64,000 bases of DNA, taken from Channa striata. Lineage: Eukaryota > Chordata > Actinopteri > Anabantiformes > Channidae. Shown here piece by piece: positions 1 to 12,855 of this stretch. The translations under genes and the position numbers were made by a program. Each line of letters opens with the position of its first letter. Within the stretch, counting starts at the first letter, position 1. The notes beneath the pieces were generated by a model. That model did not search any database. It had not been told where the DNA came from and saw only the letters and a list, made by a program, of their open reading frames with translations. The stretch covers positions 17,911,275-17,975,274 of the forward strand of contig CM065179.1 of the NCBI GenBank assembly GCA_033026295.1. The letters are read 5' to 3'.

Positions 1-828
1 GGAGGTATTGTAGAGGGCTTAGGGTTGTACCAACAGTCATCTGAGGCTCCTACAAACACAACCAAAATGTTAATTTTAGTTATCAGCGGGTGGCCGAGAG
101 TATCCAGAGTAAACATGTGTGGGGGGGCAGACAAGTAGCGAGACTATACAGGTTTGTTTAGGCTGAACCTCTTCCTCACCTCCCAAAAGCCAGGCTACGT
201 ACAAAGCTGCTGTAGTTGCCCTGTTCGTGTTTGTGGTGGACTGAAACCACACGTGCAAGCTCTAAAGTGGTATCAACTTTCCAAACAAATTAGTGTTGTT
301 TTCCATCAGCTTATGAGGAGAAGCTGTTTGTTTGTGGAGAATGGACACTCTGAAAATGGTAAAAAATGTAAAATGCCAATACCAGAGACTGATATTGTAC
401 AATGTACAAACACAATAAAGAAAATACAATAAATATATAATTTTTGCATCAGCTGTCCCAGGGATATATGGATTTGTTGCTAAGATAAAAACATAAATAG
501 GGTTTGATACTTTCTCCAATAAATAGTAATGGTGTTCTATTTACAATATGCACACATCTCCCAAAGAGCTCATGAGATTTATCTTTCTTGAGACACGTGT
601 TGAGCTGCCTCTATGTTCCAAGATTAACACAAGCTTGCTTATGTGTTTTTGTGGCTCTTTTTGAGGCAATGTGTCATCCAACAGAGTTCTTCCATGTTAA
701 ATGTATCATCAATCTGTGTACTAAGGGGAGGGGGAGTGATTGTCAGAAAAGTGGTCATCATGGAAAACTAGCGGTGTGACACTAGTATCTCTCATCTCTC
801 GCACAGGGCTGTGTCTGCAGTTGTTCAT
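1..828. other. fstl3 3' flank, no gene recognised
   Basis: This stretch lies downstream of the fstl3 stop codon and presumably contains its 3' UTR. No open frame resembles a known protein. There is a plus-strand AATAAA cluster near 412-432, but that is the wrong strand for fstl3, and I did not find a clear minus-strand AATAAA. The end of the fstl3 transcript is therefore not located. Confidence 0.5.
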
Positions 829-881
829 CTAGACTGCGTTTTCCTCGCTGCCGTCGAGGTCCGAGGCTTTCCGAGGGGGAC
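829..881 (-). CDS. fstl3: fstl3 exon 5 (acidic C-terminal tail, stop)
   Basis: After the acceptor CTGTCTGTAG the frame reads PPRKASDLDGSEENAV and stops at TAG (831-829). The short acidic tail is the counterpart of the Glu-rich end of mammalian FSTL3. It is the least conserved part, but the phase fits and the frame closes properly. Confidence 0.88.
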
Positions 882-3729
882 CTACAGACAGAAAGATCAA
901 ACTGGTCAATTCAAAAAGTACCTCTCTCATTATTACGTATCTATTCACAAGTAAAGTCACTGCAGGTGAAAAACGAGGATGGCAGAGTTTTGTACTCTTA
1001 CTGTTGCAGTGGCCATAGTGACGGACTCCTATGGAACGGCCCAGGAAGCAGGTGGCACGGCGGAGGTGGCAGGCGCTAGGATAAGTGATGTTGTCATTGC
1101 CGCAGATTGGCTGCTCAGATGGCATGGGAATTGGGCAAGGTGTAGTGCGACACATGACACAGTGGGCACTGTTGGTCTGGTCGGTCACACAGGTGTGAGT
1201 CCCTGGACACACGACATTGGAGCATGACTCTGTGCAAGACACAAAAGATTGTTAGCAGCAGAATGTGACTTTTTTGCTTATGTGCTAAACAACGCAGCTC
1301 GGAAAATCTCGCAGACTACTGACAGTCATAAATCTCGCTTACTTTTGCACTCTCCCTGGTACATGACCTCCAGGTCTGGGTGTCCCATGCAGCGAGCCAT
1401 CAGCAGGACACACTCATCCTTATATGTGGTCCCGTCGCTGCCACATATTGCATGCTTCCGGGAAATGTGAGAGCAGTCTGGAGAACACACACACTGAGGC
1501 CGGCCCGTCTTCATCTTGCAAACTTTCCCCGGACCACATTTGACTCCTTCGCAAGTCTCTACAAAAGCACAGTGAATGCTTTCATATGTGCGTGAGCAAT
1601 GCACAGTGTCAGTGTAAAGTTACTGTATTAACAAGTCTGCAGACATCAGGTGATCCGCAGGCATTTTCCTACAAAACAACTGTGAAATCTTGGGTTTTCC
1701 CACACCATAACACAATTTTCACTTGGACAATATTTACAATAATCACATTTCTTTATTGACCGTTACACACAGGGGTGTCTCGCCTTGTGGAATGCGAGGC
1801 TGGCGTGTTTTCATAACAGATCTATGTGTACGGCTGCACACAGATCAGGCTAAGCTCCTGCGGAGGGACAGAGGGGCTCTGAGGTAGAGGAAGTTCAAAT
1901 AGCTGTCAGAGCACTTTGTCGGCTGAAAAATGAGGAAGCCCCAGGCTCTTCTGACACCCCATAATGTCAGAGCTCAGGAGGAACTATAATCCGGAGTAGT
2001 GCCGAGTAAACATTAGACAATGAACACGTGTCTCTTCCCAAGGCTTTACAGATAATGTCTGCATGCAATCAGCATGGACACCACTGAGTTCTCATAAATT
2101 CAGAAACATATTTCCTTTCACTACCAACATTTTAATATCCTGTTTTATTGTGTCTACATTTTTTCTCATTTTCCTTTGTGCGTCCAGCAGAAAAGGGAAC
2201 ATGTGAAAACAAACCGTAGTCTTGTAAAGCTGTTGGTGTCTTTTTCTGAACTTACTTACGTGATACTCGCAAAACTGACATTTTCTTTCCTTCCTGAATT
2301 CCAAAAATGATCAAGATAGTGTTGCACATTATGAGTCCCAGACTTGTGGACATGTGGCGGACATTTATTTCAGCCTGCAGGAATGTATTTTCTTAATTTT
2401 GTTCACGGACACAAACAGAGTTCCTTTTTAACCAGCGTTGGAAAAAGTTGAAAATTGACGGAACTAAGGAAGAATGAACAAGGACAGAGGTTCTGATTCT
2501 AGCAACACTAATTTCCTTTGTGGTACAGCTGTTCATGTGAGAGTCATTTTTATAAAGCTGTAGGCTACCTTTGACTGTGGTCTCAGCTTATTTCAAGTTT
2601 ATGTAAATACATCCCACTTTTAAGCATGTGACAAGGCCAGACTAACCTAGGACTGTGGTTGCATTTTTTCCCCCTAAAAGTGCCAGTAGCACGGTTTTTA
2701 CAGGAATATATCAACATGGAGAAATTTACACTTTTGGCCTATGATCACATAGTGCAAGTGCTGCTTAGGAAAACAGAATCCATCAGCAAGTGAACCTGAA
2801 TGAACCTTGCAGAGATTCGAGGGGAGGAAGGTTCTCAGCACAGCTGGATGGAGTTATGTGGAATGCCTCTCCACAATCCACGTCTGCATTTTGTTATAAA
2901 GCTGAACTCATTGCGTAAATATCTTGATGCACAAATGACGCGGTTCAAATTAACTTTCACTGACACAAGGATTATTTTAAGTACCAGAAAAGCCAGTGTA
3001 TCAATAATGCCCTAAGATCTCACGATGTCTACTCTGAAATTAAAACAGTACTTACCCCCCAAATACCACACGACAGTAGCAATCTGAGTACAGTTTAGTT
3101 ACTTTCTGTGCAATTTGCTATAATGAAATGGTCAGCGTTTTAATAAAGCATTTAACTTTTGGGTTAAAAGCTATGACTAATACTTTGCCACAAGTAGTTC
3201 ATTGTTCGAACTTGTAATTTGTTTGCTTGTTTACCTTTGCAGGGTTTACAGGAGACGATTCCCAGGAAACCCAGCAGGCTGACCTCATTCATGGGCAGGC
3301 TGGTGTTGGACCATGCTGTGTCGAGGCGGCCCCCGGCACAGCATTCTTCTCTGGTCACCCCTCTCATCAGCACCATGTCGCATCGCTGGTCCTGGCTCTG
3401 CTGCCGCCAGCATATCCCAGCTGGAGTTCAATAAAAATAAGTATAACAAATTAAGTAACTTTTAAACACATAAATTAATGATACATAACGCCTACTACGA
3501 AAACATATTTGGATTTTTCTTCCAATACAAAGGGAGAGACGGTACATACTTAGAAACAAATGAGCTGATTAAAATAACGGCAAGAGAATTCGTGTTTTAA
3601 AGTATGACACATTGTATTCACACTTATTAAAAAACAATGTAAAAAATAAGACCACTCACCACTTGCCGGATTGCTTCCAATCTGATAAAAAGTGAGAATC
3701 CCTCCAAAAATAAAAATCAGAAAGCTCAT
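829..3729 (-). CDS. fstl3: follistatin-like 3 (secreted activin/myostatin antagonist)
   Basis: FSTL3 is a secreted glycoprotein that binds and neutralises activins, myostatin and related TGF-beta ligands. I join five coding exons on the minus strand: 3729-3660, 3420-3235, 1558-1343, 1229-1002 and 881-829. All junctions are GT-AG, every intron is phase 1, and the sum is 753 bp, giving 250 aa (human is 263). Residues 1 to about 22 are a hydrophobic signal peptide. Residues 24-86 are the cysteine-rich N-terminal domain (GICW, EECCAGG, DTAWSN, LLGFLG, CKPCK). Residues 87-158 are follistatin domain 1 with a Kazal core (CGSDGTTYKDEC), and 159-234 are domain 2 (CGNDNITYPSAC, ATCFLGRSIGVRH). The tail 235-250 is short and acidic. 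There are two follistatin domains, not the three of follistatin itself, which settles the identity as FSTL3. N-glycosylation sequons lie at about N62 and N204. Intron 2 (1559-3234) holds nothing I recognise. Confidence 0.96.
1002..1229 (-). CDS. fstl3: fstl3 exon 4 (follistatin domain 2)
   Basis: The 228-bp exon starts after TTGCACAG and ends at A|GTAAGA. It encodes the second follistatin module: SCSNVVCPG, CVTDQTNSAHCVMC, ICGNDNITYPSACHL and the very conserved ATCFLGRSIGVRH. Confidence 0.95.
1343..1558 (-). CDS. fstl3: fstl3 exon 3 (follistatin domain 1)
   Basis: The 216-bp exon starts after TTTGTAG and ends at A|GTAAGC. It encodes an EGF-like half (CEGVKCGPGKVC...CVCSPDC) followed by a Kazal half (ICGSDGTTYKDEC, CMGHPDLEVMYQGEC). 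Spacing and phase match the follistatin-module exons of vertebrate FSTL3. Confidence 0.95.
3235..3420 (-). CDS. fstl3: fstl3 exon 2 (N-terminal cysteine-rich domain)
   Basis: The acceptor ACTCCAG precedes CTGGGATATGC and the donor is CAAAG|GTAAAC. The 186-bp exon codes for the ligand-contacting N-terminal domain: GICWRQQ, then CDMVL, EECCAGG, TAWSN, LLGFLGIVSCKPCK. The conserved W-S-N-T-S sequence carries a glycosylation sequon. Confidence 0.94.
3660..3729 (-). CDS. fstl3: fstl3 exon 1 (start codon, signal peptide)
   Basis: The ATG is at 3729-3727. The exon encodes MSFLIFIFGG followed by a hydrophobic run and then a small-residue stretch (SNPAS) suited to signal peptidase cleavage. It ends in the strong donor G|GTGAGT, one base into a codon. 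The equivalent human region also ends in an NPA sequence just before the first domain. Confidence 0.9.
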
Positions 3730-4060
3730 GTTGTACTCTGGTGAGTTGAAGAGCTTGTTTAAGCAAAAATTCGCAAGAAGAGTTGCCTGGACAGAGAAGA
3801 GGATCGGTTTAACCTAGATCTGGAAGTAGCTCTCCCCTATGTGAATGAATGTGTTGTGAATAAGTGATGTCGTTCCCCCTCTGTATAAATATTTAGCCCA
3901 GATGGAATTATGCTGCTGGGATGGGCGATCCTCTCAGCCAGTAATAAGCTGGGGCAGGACACAGTTTGAGTCTGACTCAATTTCCAGAGTCGGGAAATGA
4001 TCCAAGCCCTCCAGCGTTAGACGCTGGGCACTTATATGACCTCACAGACCATTTTCACAC
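3730..4060 (-). promoter_or_regulatory. fstl3: Candidate fstl3 promoter region
   Basis: This is the sequence immediately upstream of the fstl3 ATG. An A/T-rich TATA-like patch lies at 3884-3894, about 155-165 bp from the start codon. A perfect AP-1 consensus TGACTCA is at 3973-3979. Both are motif matches only, and the transcription start is not visible from sequence. Confidence 0.35.
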
Positions 4061-5486
4061 CATATTAGACTAATTAAAGGCTTATTAAGTCCTAGAAATA
4101 CTGGATTTTATATTTGGGTTTTATTCTTAACTTTTACATTATGTTTTTTACTCAGTAGTATTTCTTCACGTAGCCTATTGCCTGTTGTTAAGCTTCACTG
4201 TTAAAGTATTTGGGAAAATACTTCATTGCATAATAATCTCTGAAAGGGTTTTTTTTTAAGTATCTGGGGGATCGTTTTATGTGCATTGTTTCATGCCCTC
4301 CTTTAATGTGGCATATTTATCCTCCTCACACTTTTTCTGACTATAAGCTGCTCTCCTGTACGCTGTTCGGGCAAGAAAAAAGTGGTCCATAGAAATTCGC
4401 TCTGCAACTTTGTAAAGCAGATGCAAAAGAAGCTAAGGGGCCACAACACAGTCTATTCTAAAAGATTTGTGTCCATATCAAGTGCCAAAAAATATTCATA
4501 GTTGAATAATCTTGAATAAATAAGGTACTTTCCCTTCTCCAACACTGTCATAACTCATTTTGTTGACAGTCTGAGTTTACCAGCGAAGACTGATATTCTA
4601 CTGATCCCTGATAATCTGATGCCGAGGTCAGATAACACCGAAAGGGGAAGAGAAGAGCGTGCATGAAGGTGGTCTGCCCCTGAGCAATATATGAAGTTCA
4701 ATAAATAACAAGATTTTTGGCATATGATCAAAAACAGTCAGAGCCAATGAGACTCAAAGCCTGGAAATACAGTGGAGACGCAGTCATTCAGCCAAAGGGA
4801 CAGACACGTTTAGTTGAACACCGTTTAGTCTTCAGAAACAGCTCACGAGATGTGACTGGAGGCTAATCTGCATTATCATCATGTTTGATCAGAACATCTG
4901 CATCTCTGGCTGCACTCATTCACCCCCTGACACCGAGAGATACGCAATAATGCCCCTGTCATAGTTATCTGTCATAGTTATTTTTATGTTCTGTCTGATT
5001 GCTGGAGGGGGATGGAGATAGCATATGCTGTAGCATCTGAGTCTTTGTGAATGATGTTGCCTTCCTCAGTGGAGATCCCCAGGGCGGAGAAGGAATGCTG
5101 CCTGTCTTAGGAGGGGGACGAAAGACGAATAGAGAGTAGTAAGCAATGGCGGTGGGTGGCCCGCCGCTCACTGGGTCTCTGCAGATCCACTCAGCTCTTC
5201 ATATGGTTTGGATCATCACTACCGAGGCATATAAATGAATACAGCATGGTGGGGACGCTGGAGCGCCAACTAATGTATGATCTTTATTAGAATGCAACTC
5301 GCTGTGACCCATCACCCTGAAATACTGGCCTCTTTTAAGTGAAGACGCATGAAATTGAAGAAGCCCAGGGTGGACGGTGCTTAACGAGACGTAGAGATAG
5401 ACTTTGACGGGGCAGGTGTGGAGTTCAGTCTGACTTCCTGTAGTGGGTTTCAGGCTCCATCATAAGAGAAAAGGCAAAAACGCCAA

Positions 5487-5499
5487 CGCCATCTAGTGG
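5487..5499 (-). promoter_or_regulatory. CTCF-type core motif
   Basis: The minus strand reads CCACTAGATGGCG, which fits the CTCF core consensus CCASYAGRKGGC at every position. It lies about 1.8 kb upstream of the fstl3 start. Occupancy is not known; a single short match can occur by chance or in a repeat. Confidence 0.4.
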
Positions 5500-5554
5500 A
5501 GCACGTCTGCAGCTACGGACGCTGTGAGTTCAGGGACGAGTTACAGTTAGCTCA

Positions 5555-5645
5555 CAAATTCAATTCAGTTCAACAAAGTCATCTCAAGGCACTTTACATA
5601 ATACAGTCAAGACTATACAAGAATGTAGAGGAAACCAAATTATGA
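5555..5645 (+). repeat. Teleost dispersed-repeat fragment (CAAGGCACTTTACAT type)
   Basis: The stretch beginning ATTCAATTCAGTT and continuing through TCATCTCAAGGCACTTTACA to a string on the pattern of AATACAGTCAAGACTATAC matches the general pattern of an abundant fish interspersed repeat. I recognise the pattern from memory and cannot assign a named family. Confidence 0.6.
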
Positions 5646-5916
5646 ATTATGATATAGCCTAGCAGCCTGACAAATATAATATACTGTAATCAGAAATGCA
5701 CAAAATTAACTGGCCGGATAAAATCCCCATACACATAATTTCAGAGAAGACCTGAACCTAATACAGTTTCAGTTTCAGGTTACCAACTATTAACATTAAA
5801 ATAAAGTTTTAATATTAAAATATATACAGCAAAACTAGCTATTTTAGCTAAACTACAGCAGAATGCTAAACTTAGCATTAACTGCTATAACCAATGCTAA
5901 CTCTAATGACTTAAGT

Positions 5917-5941
5917 TATATATATATATATATATATATAT
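5917..5941. repeat. (TA)n microsatellite
   Basis: An uninterrupted TA dinucleotide run of about 12 units. Confidence 0.9.
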
Positions 5942-7994
5942 TAACTCACTTGGTGAACTGCATGTTGTTCATTTATATAGCGATAATGCTCATTCGTGAG
6001 GTTCAGTCGGGAGAAGGGAGTCCTAGCAAATTTGATGGTGAGACTAAACCTAAATCTACACGGGAAACGAGGCTAAAGTTAGCTTTAGCCATCTGATGGA
6101 CATACGCTTTATGTTTGCTTATGTTACATAGCGTGGACACAAGCAGCTAACAGCTACCTCTCTAATAAGTCATGTACAACAATTCAACTGATGCCACACG
6201 TTCAGCATCAGGTCAACGTTATGTTGTATTTGTTGATAATGGCCTAATTCAATAGGTTGATCCTCATCATACATAATGTCGTTTATTGTAATTGGCAAAT
6301 TACAATAATCCTTTCAAAGTGCAAGTTTTGTATGTGCAATTATTAGAAATAACCAGACGAGGGCACCGCTCACTTGTCTGCTGATCTTCCGTTACATCTC
6401 CTTGGCTTCCTGTAAGTCTCCAGAGACTTAGAGCCAAAGAATGAATCACATTTTTTTCTTTCACATTTTTTTTTGGGGGGCCGTTTACAATTACAAGTTC
6501 GTCTTTTTTTACAAAGCATTAAAGAAAGCCTTTTAAAAAATTCCATGCAGCCACTGACGTGACACCAGCCACAGAGGAAGACTAACACCCACCCGTCCGA
6601 CTGTAAGTCCCAGTGTTGGTGTGTACGTCACGCTGCTAAACAGGGCACAGCGGCGGTAATTGCTCTCTCTGCCCCAGACTGGCTGAAAGCAGCCGCATCA
6701 TCTGTCCACTCAATTTACTTCTAATGTGTGTCACTGATTGAACTGTGCAACGAGGGCGGGAAAAGTGACGAGGCCGGATGGAGCGGCCCTCTCTGTCCCT
6801 CGCTGCAGAACTTTCCTCCTGCTCCTCTTCCACCTCGGCCTCACCATCTCTTCCCCTGCTTCCGTCCTGTGTTCAGCGATGCCCGCGTAAAGTCCCTCCA
6901 GTGATTCATTAATGGGGACGGTTAATGTCGGCGCACGCGCTGCTCTTACAAACAGCACTCCCTTCCTCTTCACCTTTCTCCCTTACCCTCTCCCAGCAGT
7001 CCTCCTCTGCCCTTTTCCATCCTCTCCAGCTCTCTTCGCTTCCCCTCTCACTCTCTAACCAGAGCGGGACACCAACACGGTCGTGACGAAGGTTCTGCCT
7101 CGTCGAAAGAGTGAATGTCGATGCTGGGGATTGTTCTCCTTTCCCCCCAGTGGGTCTGGAATAACCTCTGTTGTTCAGCTCCTCTATTGTCACCTTGAGC
7201 CCCTCTATACATGAAGCCTGGTAAAAGCTCTCACGTCTTTTTTTCCAACTTGACACAAACACATATGACTCTGGCATCAGATGCGGCCGAACGAGACGAT
7301 GGAAATGTTATTCAAAGTTTAATTTTACAAATTTGTTTTCCAACATGTCCAACTAATGGTGCCAATGATGCCACAGTGTAGTCAGTACATTAACATTCAT
7401 TTATCCAACATTTTGGACAACAAATAATTTTGACAAAAAATAATCAGTGTCAAATTATGGCTGTATGGGGTGATGAAAGTATCTAATTTTCATTTTTATG
7501 GCTGATGACTGAAGCTGAAGTCAATAGTTTTTGTTATGCTCTTTGCAATAAGTGAACTCATAATTTTCTTAACTTTGTTATGAGGTGATGAGGCAATATG
7601 GGGACACAGTAAATGCCAGATATTTTTACAGAGAAGGTTCAAGGTGTAAACAATTATTTAATTGTCCTTGATCAGCAGGGATAAATAGCTCTTTAAATCT
7701 GTTGGTTCTACAATGTTGCAAAGTATATCTATGCTCTGATAAAGTAAAGTAAAAAGTAAAGTTTCTTATGTATCAAGTCCCTTGTCATGATACTCATCAT
7801 ATCAAAAATTGCGGCTGTATGTTCATTATACAAACTCAATTCGAAATGCCATACTCTGTTTCTAAATTGTTAGTGGTTCTGACACAGGAGCAGTCATGTC
7901 AAACAAATCCAGCTGAGAACTCTGCTACTCATTTGGACAGTAAGTTCAGAATATGTCCTCTGCCTATTGCAGAAGTTACTGCATAATTAATAAA

Positions 7995-8290
7995 CTAATC
8001 CATCAATCCCTTGTCTGTAACTGGTTAATTAATTTAGCGTAGCAGGAGTAAAGGTCTATCCCAGCTGTCATTGGGCATGAGGTGGGGTCCTCCTCATGCC
8101 CTGTCTCGGGGCCAATGACAGAGAGACACACAGACAGACATTTCACATCTACGAGCAATTTCAGCATCACCAATTAACCTCACGTGCATGTCTTTGGACT
8201 GCGGGAGGAAACCGGTGCACTCCAAACTGGCAGGTGGATTCAGACCGGGGAGCTTCTAGCTGTGAGATGTCAGTGCTAACCACTCCACCA
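7995..8290 (-). mobile_element. tRNA-derived SINE-like repeat, degraded
   Basis: Read on the minus strand, the element starts near 8290 with a tRNA-like head: an A-box-like GGTTAGCAC and a B-box-like GGTCTGAATCC. The well-known fish repeat body follows, with a CAGTCCAAAGACATGCACGTG-like segment, CCCAATGACAGCTGGGATAG, and a tail on the pattern of GGTTACAGACAAGGGATTGATGG. Substitutions and small deletions show it is old. The family name is not assigned. Confidence 0.75.
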
Positions 8291-11200
8291 CCAAAAAGAT
8301 TTGTCTGATGCATTCTGTAACAGTGAAACACAGTTATTTTCATTAAGCATAATGTTTGATTTGTTAGCAGCACATTACTCAACCCAGCTGGCTATAAATA
8401 AATGAAAAGTTCAAAAGCTAAATTTTAATGGTCTTATTTAAACAAATCATTGTAGTCATTACAGACAGCAAATTGCAGCTGTGTTCTGATCACAGCTACA
8501 CGACAACCATATTGGTCTCCATACTCTGTCTTGTAATTATGACTGATGTGTAAGCAACCATCTGCCATCTTTACACTTCAGGTTGCCATATGTTTGTCTT
8601 GGGAACTCGCAGACCTCATTTAAAGATGCCATGTTCTGTATGGCTAATTGGTATTCAACTGGATATGACTCACTCACTGTGGGCATGCAGCCACTATTTA
8701 CTGTAACTGCTTCCTGCACCAGTCACGGACTACAGTGAGTGCAAAATTGTGTAAAGTTGCAAAGTGAGGAAAAGTTAGGAAAGTTATGGTGATGTGTAAC
8801 AAACACACAAAAAATATTACAGGTGGCTCTTGTTTATTGTCTTCATGGATGACGCATTTGCTCAACAATACAAGCTTTCTTTTAATAAACTTCCATCAAA
8901 GCCAAAAGGAAAATTTCTCCATTCTCATTATTTTAATGAAATATAAGAGTGTGCCATTTTTAATAGATTTAAATAATATTTTAATGATACATTTAGTCAT
9001 GACAACAGCATTCGCACTGTTCCTTTTTTCAGATATATCACAACCTGTTATGCTGTTACATTCAGAAGGTCCAGTTATCTTGGACCCAGATATCCTGTAA
9101 AGTAGCAAACTTTATTATGTTTGCAACATGCTGCCTTGTATATGATCATATGTAAATCAGTTTTAAATTTACTCATTTAAGATGCAGCTACCTCCGCATG
9201 TGGTCACAAGTAATGCATAATAAATATGTAGTAGCGTTTCACATGTTTTGCAGTGGATGAGACCAAAAAAATAAATTTCAGGTTTTATTGGGGAAGACTA
9301 TATTCACAACAATTAAAGTTTTGAGAATGGACTGTGGATATGAGATACAGTTATAAAACAAATGTCTGCTGGTTTTTCATGTGAAGAATTCATTCTCCCT
9401 GACAATATGTTGCATGACCAAAGGGTTATGTGTCAGTGTTTATATATGAAGTACATACATGTCAGCACGTATAATAAATACAAAATCAGCTGGTTTACAA
9501 AACAGATTAAAGGTAATGTTATCTTATACAAAATGTTATAAATGTCAGTACTGCATGATGTAATTTATTGTATCATGTCACCATAAATGACTAGTTTCTG
9601 AGAAAAATACAGATTTGTTGTTTGTCTACACAAGACCAAACTGTATGCACCTTCTATTGTTCCAGTTTGCTTAAATATGACCCATTAGAGAGGATTTTTC
9701 TAAAACACATCACACAGTATAATTAAGGAAGTCATCTCCTATCCCATGGGAATTAGCAATTTGAATGATCTTCATATAGGCCTCAGAGAAAGTGCATGAA
9801 AAATTGAAGAGCTGGTTATATTCTACATTTATTGTTTTATAAATGTTTGGGGATGTTATAAATTATGATACATCATGTCAACCGTGATGTGCATGTGTGA
9901 CGTGATGTGCGTGAAAAACTGTTGTTTTGTCATTTGCATAAAGTCTTTTTGCTTCGTTTATTGTAGACTGTATTATGTTTAAGATTGTATTTATTTTGAG
10001 TCTCTGTGCTGTTTTGTTGAAATGGTTTCAGTTGCACATTGGACTACTCATAGACCTGTCTTGGTCAAATCTTGAGAAGAAATCAAACCCAGCAAAAATG
10101 ATCAAACTGTACAAGAACCCATAACTGACAGATAAAAACAACAACAAAAAAATTAGTGAAGCTTGAGCTTGTGTGGGCTTATTCAGGTCTTATTCAAATC
10201 AAGGTAAAGGTCAGTATCTCGGCTACACAAACGCCATCAGATTCAAATATGAAACGACATGTGCAGCAAATGCTAACTATGTCACGTGCAGGGAAATACA
10301 CAAAATTATTCTTAGAGGCCTGCAATGCATGAAAAATGAAAACGTTAGCTGGATCCATGCAGATGTTAGGCAACCTAGAATGGAGAAAAGGGAATTATTT
10401 TGGTTGTTAAGTTTAGTTGAATTTAGGATTTGGTAAAGTTGTGGGAGGCTGAGAAAACAAATGCTGGTTTGAAACACTGCCAGCAGGAAATAAAGTAGGA
10501 GGAGAGCATCAGCTGTCTGAGCAAACAGCAGATTACAGGTTACAAGATTATACATTTTAGCTTAAGCAAATTAGAAGTGGATATTTGCTGTCAGGCTAGG
10601 ACCTCCAACTCCTCGGAGGCTGTCTGTCTGTCTGTGAGCTAGCCCTTTAAAAGCGCTCGACTACACTAGAGCTGATACTCATGCTGGCAGCAGTTGCCAT
10701 AGCAACAAATGACTGAAGTGGATCTGTTGCCGTTGTTAATGTTGAAAGCTGTCAGAAACAGATAAATAAAACCAAACAGAGGAGGAAAAGTTTTGGTTCT
10801 GCCTTTCAGAATATTACACCACGTGAAAGCAGTGAAATCCTGTGATTCACTGCATTCAGAGCAAAAATTAGTCACAACTGATAACAGACACATTCAAGTC
10901 TGTGCAGAGTGAAACATCTATTGGTTATTGTAAACGCCAACGTGTTTTACATTGCTACTATTACGACTGGCTTCATTGTGGACAAGCTGATTTATGAGTT
11001 TCCTAAGCACCTCTTTCTGGTCATCAACAACAATAAATAATTCCAGAGAATTAAATCAATCTCTCCGCCATATATGGTAGCTGTTTCCGTACAGTGCCAG
11101 GGAAAAGAGGCAACTGGGGATGCAACTAAATGGTAACTGAAAAAGTCCAACTGCTGTATAAATATTTAAACAAGCAAAAGGGCAGATGGGTTTTTAGAAT

Positions 11201-11549
11201 TAATTACCCTGCTCAGTGTAAATATGAACATTACGGCCGACTTACAATGAGTAGAGGCACCATGCTGTAGTTTATGCAGTATTAATGACCAGCAGCAAAA
11301 GGCTCCTCACCTCTTAAAGTGGATGTTCACAGAGCCACGGAGCCCTGCAAGGCTCAGTCTTGCTAACATGGTGTTTAACTGGCAGCATTAACAGTTAAAG
11401 TAAAATCTTACATTAACAGTGACTTGCTCAGACTGTTACAGCTGGAGTTACTTCATATTCAGATGTAAGAAAAAGCTAATATTTTCTTTATTACGAATTC
11501 TTGTTTATAATGTGCTTGTGTAAAAAATAAATGATGAATTTTACATGAA

Positions 11550-11620
11550 TCCGTTGGTAGTTGGCAACAGATCACAGAGTCAGGGGTTCGATCCCCAGCA
11601 TGGCAGCCATCATTTGCCTG
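11550..11620 (+). repeat. tRNA-like / SINE-head remnant
   Basis: The stretch contains GGGGTTCGATCCCC, a perfect T-arm: a 4-bp G/C stem around the seven-base loop TTCGATC. Upstream GTTGGTAGTTGGC could be a decayed A-box/D-arm. No acceptor stem pairs convincingly, so this is more likely a SINE head or a tRNA pseudogene than a working tRNA. Confidence 0.45.
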
Positions 11621-12599
11621 AAAACCTTCTCAGACCCTCCCTTATTACAAAGTAATAAAACACATTTCAGTCAAGTTTGATGTTTGATGTGCTTTTAAAA
11701 CATTTTTCCAAATTTTTATATGCATGGTAATACATTACACTGAGAAAAGTTACCAACAGTATTATTCTCATGAGTTGAGTTCTATGACTAGTTTTATAAA
11801 AACCCCAATACTGCTGTCCTGTGTGATTACAGTGCTGCTCCCAACATCTTGTAGCATGTTGTTGCATTTAGTAATAAATGTTAAGCACTAGAAGGCATTT
11901 TTTAAAATAAATAAGTAATTTGCCTAGTTATAATCGTGTTTTGAATCATATATAACAACATCAGTTGTCCTACATAGAAAACAGTTTGAACAGAAAATAG
12001 GTCAGAAAATGTTGAGAAACTGATATACAGTGTCTGAAATGGTACGTTATGTAACAAGACTTTAAAAAATAAAAGATCTCTAATCCTCAGAATACTCTGT
12101 GCATTGTGAAATAAGTCCAAAAATTACTTATAAACATTATCAGTTCACTGGCAAACCTGGAAGATAATTGCCCCTTTTATTTTTTATGTAACTGTAGCGG
12201 TGGAGGTGGTGGCGTAAGATGAGCTGTTTAATGTTGGACACTGGGAGTGGGTAGAAGAGCTTTTATTCACAGGAACAAGAAAGAAAAAGTCATTTCTGGA
12301 AATAATGGATTGATGATTGCAAGAAGAAGTAAAGCAGGGATGATAACAAGGCATGCAAACATGGGCCGTACATTTGACAACCACACAAAGAAAACGGTTT
12401 CCTAGTGTGTCAGGCTCCACATGAAAGCACACATATGCACCTCCCACACACTCTTCACGACACTCACACCTTCCACACTTGTTCCTACGCACACACACAA
12501 ACCACTTCACACAGTTACTGTAGGGTATAAAAATCCTCTCCACTCGATGTGGACGCACACACGCGTGCATTTGTGCTTGTATTGGTTACCCAGGTAAGG

Positions 12600-12855
12600 C
12601 CAAAAATACATTTGTTCTCTAACTGTCGGGCATTTTGTTGACGGGAGGACATTATGTCGCTGCTAAAAGGTTTGAGGATGAAGACGTAGATTTAGGGTTA
12701 TGTTACGGCAGGGTTAAGTGTTGGGGTTGTGACATTTAGGTAAGGTAAGGGATTAGGAAATGCATTATGTCGATGAACATCCTCACTAGAATAGAACAGG
12801 TGTCTGTGTGTGTGTGTGAGAGAGAGACACGCACACACACACACAGTCACTCACA
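12600..12855 (+). repeat. Dispersed repeat with telomere-like units next to a TG/AG/CA microsatellite
   Basis: The phrases GGACATTATGTCG, TTTAGGGTTATG, CAGGGTTAAGTGTTGGGGTT and CATCCTCACTAGAATAGAAC follow a common teleost repeat that usually sits beside a microsatellite. Here it is directly followed by a compound (TG)n-(AG)n-(AC)n tract at 12800-12846. Confidence 0.6.

Larger units (their letters stand above)
4061..7994. other. Intergenic, no gene recognised
   Basis: There is no open frame with recognisable similarity. The stretch contains a 13-bp tandem duplication (CTGTCATAGTTAT twice, about 4957-4982), a CTCF-type motif at 5487, a teleost dispersed-repeat fragment at about 5555-5640 and a TA run at 5917. 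The remainder is AT-rich with short A/T homopolymers. Confidence 0.6.

Noticed and set aside
11550..11620. Functional tRNA gene
   Set aside because: Only the T-arm is well formed; no acceptor stem or clear anticodon arm could be paired, so I list it only as a tRNA-like remnant.
12690..12740. Interstitial telomere array
   Set aside because: Only scattered TTAGGG-like units that belong to a common dispersed fish repeat, not a tandem array.
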